Shown piece by piece: positions 1 to 9,239 of a stretch of 64,000 nucleotides of DNA (position 1 is the stretch's first letter; each line of letters starts with the position of its first letter). The stretch lies in the NCBI RefSeq assembly GCF_010501075.1, contig NZ_QVMN01000009.1, positions 62,001 to 126,000 of the forward strand, given 5' to 3'. This DNA comes from Dysgonomonas sp. 25. Lineage in GTDB: Bacteria > Bacteroidota > Bacteroidia > Bacteroidales > Dysgonomonadaceae. A program made the translations under genes and the position numbers. Under the pieces are notes generated by a model. It was not told the DNA's origin. It was given only the letters and a program-made list of their open reading frames with translations, and did not search any database.

Positions 1-1
1 A

Positions 2-325
2 AATGATAAAAACAAACCGGATGGAGATACTTATGGAGGTTTGCTGATGCTTACTATCAGTGAAGAACCGAAAGAAGAATTATTTGCGTGGATGATGAAT
101 ACCCTTGAAAAACAGGGCGGTGAAATCCGCTTCTTGGCAAATGAAGAAAAAATTACCGAAGGGGCTTTGATGCAAATGTCATTTAAAGATGCCTATTGCA
201 TCAGCTTCCAGCAAGTGATGTCACCTGGGGGATCAGGAGTATTGACAACGTTTGTTATTTCACCTCGCCATCTTCAGATAGATAAAGAGGTTTTTGAGAA
301 TAAGTGGAAACGTTATAATCAGTGA
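2..325 (+). CDS. tssD: T6SS tube protein TssD (Hcp), N-terminus cut by window edge
   Basis: The reading frame is open to the first base of the window, so the first codons lie outside it and the TTG/ATG codons near base 41 are internal. The visible 107 residues contain the 'DAYCISFQQV' strand and a C-terminal 'SPRHLQID' strand, as I recall them from Bacteroidetes TssD/Hcp proteins, which form hexameric rings that stack into the inner tube fired by the T6SS. Its place just upstream of tssE and tssF fits. The sheath genes tssB and tssC are not in the window and probably lie further left. The family call rests on remembered motifs and on context. Confidence 0.75.
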   Translation, partial: NDKNKPDGDTYGGLLMLTISEEPKEELFAWMMNTLEKQGGEIRFLANEEKITEGALMQMSFKDAYCISFQQVMSPGGSGVLTTFVISPRHLQIDKEVFENKWKRYNQ

Positions 326-372
326 CCAGTTATTAATTTATCATTCATCATTTGTAATTCTTAATTCATACC

Positions 373-855
373 ATGTATACATTATCCGATTTCTACCTTT
401 ATCTGAAACTTGATATCTGGCATACAGGAGATGTTGAAGGTTGGGGAACGGTGCAGAAAATAGATGTATATTCCAATGGATTAACAAATAAAGGATGCTT
501 TGTAATAAAGCAACCGGAAGAATATAAAAAGGACGAAATAACCAAAACAGAACTTCAAATAGGATTATGCTTGCTTGATATGTATCCTTTGGATACCGGG
601 CAAACATCAAAGTATAACAATAAATATAAAATATATAACTATCTGGTTGTTATATACGAATGCCGTTTGAAAGGGACGTTTGAAGATAATATATATTATC
701 TGAAAGTAACCAATTATAATACATTGGAACAGTTCAGGAAAATAATAAACGACGGAGCGCAGGTAAGAAGAAGCAACTGGTCTCCGATCAAACCTAAACG
801 CAGGGTCAGCCGTTTTGACAGCAGCCCGTTGAACTCTGTTTCGCGTAAACATTAA
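373..855 (+). CDS. uncharacterised protein between tssD and tssE
   Basis: This is a 160-residue protein that I do not recognise. It starts 47 bases after tssD and ends 14 bases before tssE, so it is very likely co-transcribed and may be a T6SSiii accessory. It has no signal peptide or membrane segment. It looks like a mixed alpha/beta domain for the first 130 residues, followed by a basic tail rich in Arg, Lys and Ser ('RRSNWSPIKPKRRVSR'), which could contact a nucleic acid or an acidic partner. It could be a tube or baseplate accessory protein, or a chaperone for TssD; nothing in the sequence decides between these. Confidence 0.6.
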   Translation: MYTLSDFYLYLKLDIWHTGDVEGWGTVQKIDVYSNGLTNKGCFVIKQPEEYKKDEITKTELQIGLCLLDMYPLDTGQTSKYNNKYKIYNYLVVIYECRLKGTFEDNIYYLKVTNYNTLEQFRKIINDGAQVRRSNWSPIKPKRRVSRFDSSPLNSVSRKH

Positions 856-869
856 AAAGAAATATACTC

Positions 870-1313
870 ATGGATAAAACCTGTTATAAACTGCCTATCC
901 GATTTGAAGCCCTGTTAGGAGAGAATGGAGCCGAGCCTCAAATGTGTAGTGAAGTTGAATCCATCGACCAACATGTAGAATTACTTTTAACGACTTGTCC
1001 GGGAGAACATAAGTTTGATAAGAACTATGGTTGCCATATCTGGGACATGGACTTTGAGCGGGTCGTATCCCGTGAAAGATGGGAAAGCGATTTTAAAAGC
1101 TATATAAAAGAAGCAATTACAAAATTTGAGCCGAGACTAAAAGATATATCTGTAACTATTCATATAGAAGAGGTTGCCAGAGAAGATAAGCTGATGAAAA
1201 CAACAGCAATAAAAAAGAAAGTAACTGTACTGGTTAATAGCCTGATTGTTTCAACAAATAATCGTTGCGAGTTTAAATACGCGTTGTATTTGGGGCCATT
1301 AGCAACAGAATAG
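870..1313 (+). CDS. tssE: T6SS baseplate protein TssE (gp25-like)
   Basis: A 147-residue protein of gp25/TssE size. The central part ('LLLTTCPGEHKFDKNYGC' followed by 'FEPRLKDISVTIHI') matches the gp25 fold, where phage and T6SS members carry an 'LLTxxPGEhxfdpxyG' motif and an 'EPRL' motif in the inner baseplate subunit that nucleates sheath assembly. It is followed seven bases later by tssF, the usual partner in the TssE-F-G wedge. It has no signal peptide, as expected for a cytoplasmic baseplate subunit. Confidence 0.85.
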   Translation: MDKTCYKLPIRFEALLGENGAEPQMCSEVESIDQHVELLLTTCPGEHKFDKNYGCHIWDMDFERVVSRERWESDFKSYIKEAITKFEPRLKDISVTIHIEEVAREDKLMKTTAIKKKVTVLVNSLIVSTNNRCEFKYALYLGPLATE

Positions 1314-1319
1314 ATAATT

Positions 1320-3149
1320 ATGTCAGAAACATATAAAAATAAGCAAGCGATAAAGGATCGCATATGGCATTTTGCTGCCGGATACTATGGGCTGGGTCAA
1401 ACCGACACTATTGATCCTGTCAGTAATCTTTTTCTGGAGTCTTTGTGTGAAGAAATCTATCGGTTATCAGGGGAAATAGAAAGGATGGAAGACCGTATTC
1501 TTGACAAACTTTCTTCTACATTGGTATCAGATATAGAGCACACTTCTTTTCCTTCCCATACGATATTGCATGCGAGTCCATCCCAATCCTCTTTCCCTAT
1601 AACAACCCGAATGCCGTTTTATAGCGACCGTACTTATGATGGGAAACGTCGCCGTTTATCGTTCTATCCCGTATGTAATACATCTATCTATCAGGGAGAC
1701 ATAAAATACTTTGTTTATAAGGGACAATTCTATTCCATAGAAGCATATGGGACAAAAAAACTATTAGCTCGCAGTAAATCGAAAAGTTCCTTTCCTGATA
1801 ATACATTTTGGTTTGGAATGGAATTGGACCATACCATAACTAACTTGGAGGGTTTATCATTTTACCTTAACCTATCAGCTACACAGGGGAAGGATACTTT
1901 TTTGAGAGAATTTGTGCAGGCTGATTGGAAGATTAAAGGGCAAGAATTACAATTACAAAGAGGTATTAGTGTGATGGAAAATATACATGAAAATAAGGTT
2001 CTGGAATTCTACTCATCCTTTGATAACTCAAACAGAATAAACAGAAAGATAAAAACATTGTATGATCCTCATTATTTATCTATAAATAATAATTTTCCGG
2101 TAACAGATAAAACAGAAATATTACCAGATTACTTGAAAGAAAAATTTGATGATACGCTGTATGAAAATATACCGAAACCGCTTCTCTGGATATCGGTAAA
2201 TTGTCCGGCAAGTTTGCCTGTAGATATAATTGAATCTTTACAAATTAGCATCAACACATTTCCTGTTACATGTAAAGAGCTTATTAATCAAACATGTGAG
2301 GTAAACGAAGTATTTCCGGTTATTCCATTACGTACAGGAGCCAATGAATCTTTTTTGTCGATTTGTTCATTGACAGATTCTCTTGGACATCAGTATTATG
2401 ATATTCCTATTGAAGAATCCGAAAACAGTATATTTCATTTATATTCGCTTCGTCACGGAGGATTTGAGCGTTTCAACAGTAGGGATGCCGGGGAATTCCT
2501 CTTCAATGCTATTCACAAGCTGAGTGGAGAGTCCTCGTCATTTTTTCGTAATCGTAAAGATATAAAAAGCGATCTGAAACAGGTTCGCCTTAAAATGGGT
2601 AAAGTTCTGAGAAATTTAAAGGAAACAGCCCGAAATATAAACGGAAATTATAACATAGAAAACTACATCCTTGTCGACCAAAATTCAGAGCAGGAAATAT
2701 ATTTTTTAGAATATTGGATAATAAACTATGAGATAGCCAATGGAATGAGAGCTGGAGCTGTTTTTTACTCTGATTCAGATAATACAGTACTCCCGGGTAG
2801 TATTTACTCACTTTTACCTGTGACAAAGGGGCATTCATCTTCTATAGCTGACATAAAAACAGCGCAATATAAAAAATCTTTGACAAAAAGCTCGCTAATT
2901 GTAACAGAATCGGATATTATTTCTTTTTGTAAGAAAGAATTACCTGAAGCTATTAAAGGTATTGAAATAAAGAATGGATATGAGGAAAACCCTGACAAAA
3001 CAAACGATTTTTTACAGACAACAGATGTTTATATACAAATAACAGACTCCCATTTAGAAAGTATAAGTGCGGATGAAAGGCAATTTTTGAAAGAATTATT
3101 ACAGGCACATTCGCCAGCTACCTTTCGTTACAGGATATTTATAATATGA
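1320..3149 (+). CDS. tssF: T6SS baseplate subunit TssF, copy 1
   Basis: A 609-residue protein with the length and N-terminal pattern of Bacteroidetes TssF: an alpha-helical start ('LFLESLCEEIYRLSGEIERMEDRILDKL') and then an 'LHASP' strand, followed by beta-rich wedge domains. TssF forms the baseplate wedge with TssG and TssE. Its N-terminus aligns by eye with the second copy at 24114-25952 (shared L-xx-E-xx-C-x-E and ILxKL patterns), so the two are paralogues. It lies in a tight operon after tssE, with a 6-base gap. There are no membrane segments. The paralogy is seen directly; the division of labour between the two copies is unknown. Confidence 0.75.
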   Translation: MSETYKNKQAIKDRIWHFAAGYYGLGQTDTIDPVSNLFLESLCEEIYRLSGEIERMEDRILDKLSSTLVSDIEHTSFPSHTILHASPSQSSFPITTRMPFYSDRTYDGKRRRLSFYPVCNTSIYQGDIKYFVYKGQFYSIEAYGTKKLLARSKSKSSFPDNTFWFGMELDHTITNLEGLSFYLNLSATQGKDTFLREFVQADWKIKGQELQLQRGISVMENIHENKVLEFYSSFDNSNRINRKIKTLYDPHYLSINNNFPVTDKTEILPDYLKEKFDDTLYENIPKPLLWISVNCPASLPVDIIESLQISINTFPVTCKELINQTCEVNEVFPVIPLRTGANESFLSICSLTDSLGHQYYDIPIEESENSIFHLYSLRHGGFERFNSRDAGEFLFNAIHKLSGESSSFFRNRKDIKSDLKQVRLKMGKVLRNLKETARNINGNYNIENYILVDQNSEQEIYFLEYWIINYEIANGMRAGAVFYSDSDNTVLPGSIYSLLPVTKGHSSSIADIKTAQYKKSLTKSSLIVTESDIISFCKKELPEAIKGIEIKNGYEENPDKTNDFLQTTDVYIQITDSHLESISADERQFLKELLQAHSPATFRYRIFII

Positions 3150-3181
3150 TGGGATTAAGAAATTATTTATAAAGTAAAAAT

Positions 3182-4060
3182 ATGGAACTAGTCGCCACAG
3201 AATTTATACTGACTTACATTTTATTACCTGTCATTGGTATTGTATTAGGAATTGTAATGATGTTTGTTGCAAAAAAAAATCAGCTTTTAAGCAATAAAAA
3301 AGTCATATTCTATTTCTTACTTTCCTGTATAGTACTAGCCGTACCCGGTGTATTTGGCTTTATTGATTATTGGTTTATGCCCCATTTCTATATCTTATTA
3401 CAGTTAATATATTTGTTTTTGGGATGGTATAATCTAAAACTTCTGCCTAAAGTATTAAAAGAAGTAAATGATAAGCCTTACTATGTTGAGTTTCTTATTG
3501 TATTTATCACCATGTTTGTCGCAGCAGCACTTTTCTCATTGATATTTAATCTGTGTAATGAACTTCAATATGGCTTATGGGCTTGTACATGCCTGATACC
3601 TTTTATCTTTCCGACTCTTTTTCGGAAAGCATACCGGAGTTTTATGGAAATACCTTTGGAAATATATAAAATATGGTCTTACCTAAAAGAAAAGCCGGGA
3701 GTTGACATAGAAACATTCGATCAGAACAGGATAATTGTTGTCGAATTGGAACTTACAAAAGAAGTGTCAGATATAAAACCCCTCAATATCAAGGCGAAAG
3801 CATCAGAAGAGATCCCTTTTGGAATCTGGTTTAAAGTCTTTATTGATAACTATAATAAAAAATCACCGCAAAATCCTATTATATATACAGATTACGAGAA
3901 TTCTTATGGTTGGATATTTTATACAAGCAGTACAATCTTAGGGCGTCGAAAGTATATAGACCCTGAATTATCTTTTGCAAAGAATAAGATAAAAGAACGG
4001 AATGTGATTATCGGAAAACGTACTAAATATGAAGAATATTCTTTGAAAAAGAATTTGTAA
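3182..4060 (+). CDS. tssN: T6SSiii membrane protein TssN
   Basis: A 292-residue protein with about five hydrophobic segments in its first 150 residues (near residues 8-30, 42-65, 68-88, 102-125 and 130-148) and a soluble C-terminal half rich in charged residues. This layout, together with its place between tssF and tssK, fits TssN, which in Bacteroidetes T6SSiii is thought to stand in for part of the missing TssJLM membrane complex and to dock the baseplate at the inner membrane. The C-terminal domain would be cytoplasmic. The identification uses topology and gene order more than sharp motifs. Confidence 0.7.
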   Translation: MELVATEFILTYILLPVIGIVLGIVMMFVAKKNQLLSNKKVIFYFLLSCIVLAVPGVFGFIDYWFMPHFYILLQLIYLFLGWYNLKLLPKVLKEVNDKPYYVEFLIVFITMFVAAALFSLIFNLCNELQYGLWACTCLIPFIFPTLFRKAYRSFMEIPLEIYKIWSYLKEKPGVDIETFDQNRIIVVELELTKEVSDIKPLNIKAKASEEIPFGIWFKVFIDNYNKKSPQNPIIYTDYENSYGWIFYTSSTILGRRKYIDPELSFAKNKIKERNVIIGKRTKYEEYSLKKNL

Positions 4061-4080
4061 ACCAATAATAATCAAATATA

Positions 4081-5241
4081 ATGCAAGAAAAAAAACATGA
4101 ATATCGGTTGGTAAACTGGACAGAGGCGATGGATGTGAATACAGCACATCTGGAGCAGACAGAAAATTATTTTATAGATCGCCTTTGTGATATGCAACAG
4201 ACATATTTGACAAGTTATAACTATGGTCTTTTACCATCTCCAAATAAGCTATATGATTCATCAGAATTTGATATTAGTGAACGTGTTACAGGAAAAGTCG
4301 AAATTCGTCTTTGGCGGTGTAATGCAATAACTTCCGAAGGATGCCGTATTTCATACAATCCACCTCAGGATAATTATCTGCTTTACACTCATTCGCTGGA
4401 TAGAGATAACAATGAAAAAGGGGGCTCTGATGTACAATATTGGGATGTGATACTGACGGTTGATCCTTATAAACGGATTCCAACAGGTATTCCTAATGAA
4501 GAAATTCCTCCCCGTCATCCGGATGTAAGTGAGTATTATCAGATTTCTATTGTACCACAAGGAAAGAACAACAATGAGCAGCTCGGTTTTTACCATTTGG
4601 TTATTGGGCGCATCCGTCAGCGGGGAGAACATTTTGAAGTGGATACAAATTACATTCCTCCATGTACTTGTATCAGTAGCCACTCTGAACTATTGCATTA
4701 CTACGAGTGTTTTGGAAGTTATCTGAATGATATCGAGCGTGCATCCAAGCTAATTATTGCCAAAGTTCGTAATCGGACACAGAATTCACCAATCGCTAAT
4801 CATATTTGTTCTGTGTGCGAGAATATGATGTCATATATTGCTTCCATCTATTTTCGATACAGAAATATGGGAAAAGATGCTGCACCGGTTGAAATCGTTA
4901 ATTATTTTTCTACATTATCTCATATTTGTTTTTCCAGTTTAAACTATATCAATAAAACAGAAAAAGAGGAGTTGCTGAAATACTTTTATGAATGGAGTGA
5001 TATAACTCCCGGCTCGTTTGAAGAACTACTTTCCGGCACACTGAGTATTATCTATGAACACCATGGTATTCGTTCTGTAATGTTGCAAGTAGAGAGTTTC
5101 CTACGAATAATATCTGAATTATGGATGAAACTAAGTACACTTGAATATATCGGACAACATAAAGAAAATATTATCGTCTCCGAAAGGGTACATCAAAGTA
5201 CGACATCTTCCGCCAAAGGTGGTTGGACAATTTTAGATTGA
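4081..5241 (+). CDS. tssK: T6SS baseplate-membrane connector TssK
   Basis: A 386-residue soluble protein starting 'MQEKKHEYRLVNWTEAMDVN' and then 'HLEQTENYFIDRL'. The 'W..gM.v...Hf.q.e.y' pattern near the N-terminus is the hallmark of TssK, which trimerises and connects the baseplate wedges to the membrane complex. Its length is slightly short of proteobacterial TssK (about 440 residues) but usual for the Bacteroidetes form. The C-terminal 100 residues are helical, matching the membrane-complex binding domain. It starts 21 bases after tssN and is followed by tssG after 14 bases. Confidence 0.75.
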   Translation: MQEKKHEYRLVNWTEAMDVNTAHLEQTENYFIDRLCDMQQTYLTSYNYGLLPSPNKLYDSSEFDISERVTGKVEIRLWRCNAITSEGCRISYNPPQDNYLLYTHSLDRDNNEKGGSDVQYWDVILTVDPYKRIPTGIPNEEIPPRHPDVSEYYQISIVPQGKNNNEQLGFYHLVIGRIRQRGEHFEVDTNYIPPCTCISSHSELLHYYECFGSYLNDIERASKLIIAKVRNRTQNSPIANHICSVCENMMSYIASIYFRYRNMGKDAAPVEIVNYFSTLSHICFSSLNYINKTEKEELLKYFYEWSDITPGSFEELLSGTLSIIYEHHGIRSVMLQVESFLRIISELWMKLSTLEYIGQHKENIIVSERVHQSTTSSAKGGWTILD

Positions 5242-5254
5242 TTTTAAAATTACA

Positions 5255-6199
5255 ATGATGAAAACAAATAAGGTACATACAATAGAAAGTCTCAATACAC
5301 TTGATACGGATTTCAAGACTGAGGCTATTGTTGCAGGGTTGGTTGAAAACGGACAGGATGAAGAGAGAACTGTAATTGTACGCCAACGCGGAAATAAGCG
5401 TAATGTTTCGAAAGATATTCATAAGATTGGATATATCTACTCGAACTATGATCTATTGGAATATCTGTATGTTTATACGAACAGATCTGGCATATATGAT
5501 TCATTGCCGGAAGGTATCTTTCATCAGCCCGAAAGTGGTATGCATCAGCGTGATGCAGAAGATATTATTTCGAAGATCAGAAGCCAGCGAGATGAGGAGA
5601 ATCAAGCCCGTCATTTTTTTCAACCCTTTGAGATCGCAATAGATCAGGTACTTGTTGATGCACAGTTATATGAATTGAAATTTGATAAAGCCCATATTCA
5701 CGATAATTTGCGTGAGATATTCAAAGAACAGTGGCATATTTTGCAATATATGACTCTTAAACAGGCTTTGTTATTTATCAGAATAGTTCCATCCATACCG
5801 GAAATATTACAAAGTTATTTCCAAATGGCAACAGCAATGGGTATTATTCTCGGTTGTCCTGTAAGTATCCGGGAGGGGCAAAAATCAAGGCTTAAACTTT
5901 CACCAGGAGAAAAAAACGGATTAGGTCAATGTCAGCTGGGCGTTAACTTTGTATTGGGCAGATCTGTTGAAAGTAGTAATCCGGATTTGGATATTACTAT
6001 CGGACCGGTAAGTACGGAAGAAATGAAATCATTCCAATCAAACGGTTCCAACAAGCAAATATTGACAAGATTGATAGATATGCTTATACCTTTTGACAGG
6101 AACAAAAATATAAATTATAAGTTGTTCGATACCCATGCCAAATTCAGGTTATCAGGAAAAGGGCATACTGCATATTTGGGAATAAATACAAAATTATAA
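5255..6199 (+). CDS. tssG: T6SS baseplate subunit TssG
   Basis: A 314-residue cytoplasmic protein. The C-terminus carries the family signature: a 'LIDMLIPFDRN' helix, then 'FRLSGKGHTAYLGIN', resembling the TssG ending around 'LG.n..LG'. TssG pairs with two TssF in each baseplate wedge. Two ATG codons open the gene (5255 and 5258) and either could be used. It lies between tssK and vgrG in an unbroken + strand operon. The overall length agrees with other TssG proteins of about 300-340 residues. Confidence 0.75.
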   Translation: MMKTNKVHTIESLNTLDTDFKTEAIVAGLVENGQDEERTVIVRQRGNKRNVSKDIHKIGYIYSNYDLLEYLYVYTNRSGIYDSLPEGIFHQPESGMHQRDAEDIISKIRSQRDEENQARHFFQPFEIAIDQVLVDAQLYELKFDKAHIHDNLREIFKEQWHILQYMTLKQALLFIRIVPSIPEILQSYFQMATAMGIILGCPVSIREGQKSRLKLSPGEKNGLGQCQLGVNFVLGRSVESSNPDLDITIGPVSTEEMKSFQSNGSNKQILTRLIDMLIPFDRNKNINYKLFDTHAKFRLSGKGHTAYLGINTKL

Positions 6200-6219
6200 A
6201 CTTTATAAACTAAAACGAT

Positions 6220-8079
6220 ATGGCAGCAGGATATTCACAGGATGAAAAGATAAAAACAAGTGCTTTTGTATATATTGAAGGAAATCAGGTCGATTATGAA
6301 AACCTCACACTCGAGCAGTCTTTTTCGGAACATCATACCTTCACGGTTGTAATGGATTATGACAGGATGAAGCATGATTTTATGCGAAATCCGTTGGAAC
6401 ATATGAAATTAATAGGACGTTTTTTGGATATAGAGATACAACAAGGTGATGATAATGCGAATGCTTATGTTTTCAGAGGGATTATCAGCGATGTCCACCA
6501 TTGGGGAAATGAAGGTAAGCATGGCTATTTGGTATTATCAGGAAACAGCCCGACGATCTTGTTGGAGAGAGGGGAACGCTACGATATATTTTGTGATATG
6601 ACCCTTCAACGTGTATTTGAAGAAGTCACAGAGGGAATTATCAATAAAAAAGACCGGCTACCTTGTGTTAACAACCCTGTTTATAATGGTCAGTTACGTT
6701 TCTTGATGCAGTACCAGGAAAGTGATTGGGATTTCTTGCGACGTTTATCCTCTATCACGGGTGAAACGTTGTATTATACAGGAATGGATCTTGTATTTGG
6801 TACGCATAGGGAGTGGGAACCTATTAAGGTTACATATGATAAGGAAATTACAAGTTTCAGGTTTGGTTCGAAACTATTGGCCAATAATTTTAAACGTTAT
6901 CAATATTTGCCGGAAAATGATGATACTATCAGTCAAGATGCTCCCGAGCGTATTGATGATGCTGATGAATATGTAAAATCTGCTGCGGAAAGAAGCCGGG
7001 AGTTAACAGAGAAACGCCCTATTGTAGCACCGTTAAGTATATCTGTAGATGATATAGGGGCTTTGACAGAATTGGTTGGCCATGAAAAAGTAAGTAATGC
7101 ATCACAAACAGTATATATACAGGGAGAGGCTAAAACATGTGCTCCCCGTATAGGACGTTTATTGACAATCGAGATGCCTTCCAATATGCCGGATGCAAGT
7201 GATTTAGGAACATATCGCATAACCAAGGTAAAGCATACTGTAAATGGCCGTTTTACTTATAATTGCGAATTTGAAGGAATACCAGCAGACCTTAAATTCT
7301 TACCTACTGCCGGAGTGAAAGCTCCTATTGCGGAATCCATCAGGGCAACAGTTATTCGTAATGATGATCCGCAGGGGCAAGGACGCGTAAGAGTGGAGTT
7401 CCCGTTTGCACAAGATCGGGCGAGCGAAGTATGGCTTAGGGTAATGACACCAAGTGCCGGATCGAGCGATGCGGTCGAAACAAATAGAGGAATGGTCTTC
7501 GTCCCTGAACAGGGAGATCAGGTAATGGTTGGTTTTGAGTTTGGAGACCCTAATCTGCCATATGTAATGGGATCGATGTTTCACGGAAAGAATGGAACGG
7601 GAGGCGGAGCCAATAATGCGGAAAAGAGTATTATTACACGCAGTGGTATAAAAATCGTCTTCAATGACGATCAAAAATCTTTACATATCGAAGATCCCAG
7701 TGGTAATACTTGGGATATGGATGGCGATGGTAATATTGCTGTTAATGCGCCAAAGAATATGACTATTATTGTGGGTGAGAATATGGATGTTACTGTGGGT
7801 AAAAATATTTCGGTGACTGCAGGTGAAAATATATCGGTAGATGCTGGACAGAATATTGATGAAACTGCGGGTGGAGATATTAATCAGACGGCAAGCAGGG
7901 ATATTACAGAAACGGCTGATAATAAAACTGAGATGATAGAGAAAGATTATAAGAGAAATTCTAAGGCATCTAATGAAGTCGCGCAGCAAGTTACAGTTTT
8001 TAGCTCTAAAGAGAATATGACATTACAAAGTGGGAAAACAGTCTTATTAAATAGTGCGGAAAAAAGTAATCTGTTCTAA
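6220..8079 (+). CDS. vgrG: T6SS spike protein VgrG (TssI)
   Basis: A 619-residue VgrG. Residues 1-350 are the gp27-like hub, residues about 362-455 form the gp5 OB domain ('DDPQGQGRVRVEFPF', 'VPEQGDQVMVGFEFGDP', 'MGSMFHGKNG'), and residues about 500-600 are a triple beta-helix needle with short repeats ('VGENMDVTVGKNISVTAGEN'). There is no fused effector domain after the needle, so cargo must be loaded non-covalently or through the PAAR-like protein at 13179. It ends 11 bases before the first leader ORF of the effector array, the usual position for VgrG-linked cargo. Confidence 0.95.
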   Translation: MAAGYSQDEKIKTSAFVYIEGNQVDYENLTLEQSFSEHHTFTVVMDYDRMKHDFMRNPLEHMKLIGRFLDIEIQQGDDNANAYVFRGIISDVHHWGNEGKHGYLVLSGNSPTILLERGERYDIFCDMTLQRVFEEVTEGIINKKDRLPCVNNPVYNGQLRFLMQYQESDWDFLRRLSSITGETLYYTGMDLVFGTHREWEPIKVTYDKEITSFRFGSKLLANNFKRYQYLPENDDTISQDAPERIDDADEYVKSAAERSRELTEKRPIVAPLSISVDDIGALTELVGHEKVSNASQTVYIQGEAKTCAPRIGRLLTIEMPSNMPDASDLGTYRITKVKHTVNGRFTYNCEFEGIPADLKFLPTAGVKAPIAESIRATVIRNDDPQGQGRVRVEFPFAQDRASEVWLRVMTPSAGSSDAVETNRGMVFVPEQGDQVMVGFEFGDPNLPYVMGSMFHGKNGTGGGANNAEKSIITRSGIKIVFNDDQKSLHIEDPSGNTWDMDGDGNIAVNAPKNMTIIVGENMDVTVGKNISVTAGENISVDAGQNIDETAGGDINQTASRDITETADNKTEMIEKDYKRNSKASNEVAQQVTVFSSKENMTLQSGKTVLLNSAEKSNLF

Positions 8080-8090
8080 AATAATTAGTT

Positions 8091-8261
8091 ATGGCAATAA
8101 ATAAACGTGCAAAAAATCTTATTATTAAGATGAATGATAAATATACCTCTAATTCTGGTAGCTTGATAAAGTATGCAGAGAGTGTAAATATAGAGTCTAC
8201 GAAAGAGAATTTATCATTGAATTGCAATAAGAAAATTGTTTCACAAGGCAACAAAGAGTGA
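8091..8261 (+). CDS. small leader protein of effector module 1
   Basis: A 56-residue ORF starting at ATG 8091, 11 bases after vgrG. Its end, 'LSLNCNKKIVSQGNKE', is repeated, intact or eroded, before each of the next two effector starts. The stop codon lies four bases before the ATG of effector 1, so the two are probably translationally coupled. The composition ('ESTKENLSLNCNKKIV') echoes the VgrG needle end ('SSKENMTLQSGKTVLL'), which suggests a needle-like strand that could cap VgrG or help load the effector. In related systems such segments may be fused to effectors; that is my inference. Confidence 0.6.
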   Translation: MAINKRAKNLIIKMNDKYTSNSGSLIKYAESVNIESTKENLSLNCNKKIVSQGNKE

Positions 8262-8300
8262 TATTATGACATCGATTCAATTTGGAACATATACGCCACC
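8193..8300 (+). repeat. effector-module leader repeat, copy 1 (R1)
   Basis: This direct repeat spans the end of the leader ORF and the first twelve codons of effector 1 ('MTSIQFGTYTPP'). Related copies lie at about 9240-9312 and 9950-10060, with almost identical sequence from the 'acaag..aacaaagag' stretch through the effector start. Being repeated at every effector start makes it a natural site for homologous swapping of effector-immunity cassettes. Confidence 0.85.
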
Positions 8301-8982
8301 ACAAGAAGAAGTAGTAAAAGAGGAAAAAGGAGGAGTTAGAATTGTATTAAATTTAGATGGAGGGAGTGACATTTATGATTCGGCAAAAACACGAAAAGCT
8401 GAAATTGAGGAAAAATATCCCAAAGACAAGTTAATTTATATAACAGATGGTAATCTAGGAAATTTAAAGAAAATTGTTGAGTCAGAAGTAAAGAAAGCTC
8501 AAAAAGAAGGCTACGGAAAAACATATGAATTTAGTGTATTTGGACATTGTGGCTCTGCGAATGGACCTGTAGGGAATTATGATGAAGCAAATACTCTTGA
8601 CTTGTTCCAAGAAACAGGTGATCCTTTTGATAAAGGACAGCTTCAAAAAAAAGCGTGGAAAGATATTAATTTTAATTTTGATAAAGATGCTAGTGTTGCT
8701 GCATTTTACGGTTGTAATAGTTTACCTTGGGCAGAAACATTTTTATCATTGCAGCCAATGGTATTGCATTCAGGAGGATTAGCAGGTGGTGCTGGAGGGA
8801 GTTATTCCACAAAAGAATTTGATCAAACTATTCTTAATGTTTGGGGTAGTAAAGTATATTTAAGAACAGTTGCCGATGGAAAAATACTTCCAGTTTATTA
8901 TTATACAAGAGGAGAGTATGATGAAGGAGGAGATTATTTAAAAGAGAAGGAAACATGGGAAAATTTAACTATAAAAAAATAA
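8266..8982 (+). CDS. putative T6SS effector 1, caspase-fold-like cysteine protease
   Basis: A 238-residue protein whose ATG at 8266 is chosen because the same 'MTSIQFGTYTPP' start recurs in the other modules; the upstream in-frame TTG at 8236 would lie inside the leader ORF. After a charged linker the body shows a parallel-strand pattern: 'VRIVLNLDGG', 'DKLIYITDG', 'YEFSVFGHCGSANGP' with His94, and 'VAAFYGCNS' with Cys150, then 'HSGGLAGGAGGSYS'. A 'GHxG' histidine followed by a 'YGC' cysteine is the layout of caspase-like clan CD and DUF4347-type folds. I infer an effector with a His94/Cys150 dyad. It overlaps its putative immunity gene by 28 bases. Confidence 0.55.
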   Translation: MTSIQFGTYTPPQEEVVKEEKGGVRIVLNLDGGSDIYDSAKTRKAEIEEKYPKDKLIYITDGNLGNLKKIVESEVKKAQKEGYGKTYEFSVFGHCGSANGPVGNYDEANTLDLFQETGDPFDKGQLQKKAWKDINFNFDKDASVAAFYGCNSLPWAETFLSLQPMVLHSGGLAGGAGGSYSTKEFDQTILNVWGSKVYLRTVADGKILPVYYYTRGEYDEGGDYLKEKETWENLTIKK

Positions 8983-9224
8983 CTGTATATATATTGATGT
9001 ATTTTATCACTTTTGGAGGATATTTGGTTACTTCATTTTTATTCAATATGATAACAGCCAATTATAAATTTTCATTAGGTTATCCTATTTTTTATTACAG
9101 ACTTGAAGTAGAAAGTACACATCAATATGGAACAAATCCAATTTCTTTTTTTATAAATATACTGATAGGATTCATATTGTTTTTCTTTTTTAAATTTATT
9201 TTTTTTCGTAAGACTAAAGCTTGA
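8955..9224 (+). CDS. putative membrane immunity protein for effector 1
   Basis: An 89-residue protein with two hydrophobic segments (about residues 8-30 and 64-83) and a short loop between them. It starts inside the last codons of effector 1 (28-base overlap), the common arrangement of an effector-immunity pair. Its membrane location suggests it blocks the effector at, or while it crosses, the inner membrane. No family is recognised, and its function is inferred from position only. The gene is strongly AT-rich, like the rest of the array. Confidence 0.55.
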   Translation: MGKFNYKKITVYILMYFITFGGYLVTSFLFNMITANYKFSLGYPIFYYRLEVESTHQYGTNPISFFINILIGFILFFFFKFIFFRKTKA

Positions 9225-9239
9225 AAAGAAAATAATGTA

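Noticed and set aside
41..325. A complete 94-residue gene starting at TTG 41
   Set aside because: The frame is open upstream to the window edge with TssD-like coding sequence, so this is an internal codon of a truncated tssD.
7741..7920. CRISPR-like or tandem DNA repeat in the end of vgrG
   Set aside because: The short repeats encode the beta-helix needle and vary at the DNA level; no spacer structure. No CRISPR array was seen anywhere in the window.
7681..7989. Long antisense frame opposite the VgrG needle
   Set aside because: It mirrors the repetitive needle coding sequence and has no start context or neighbours; a shadow of vgrG.
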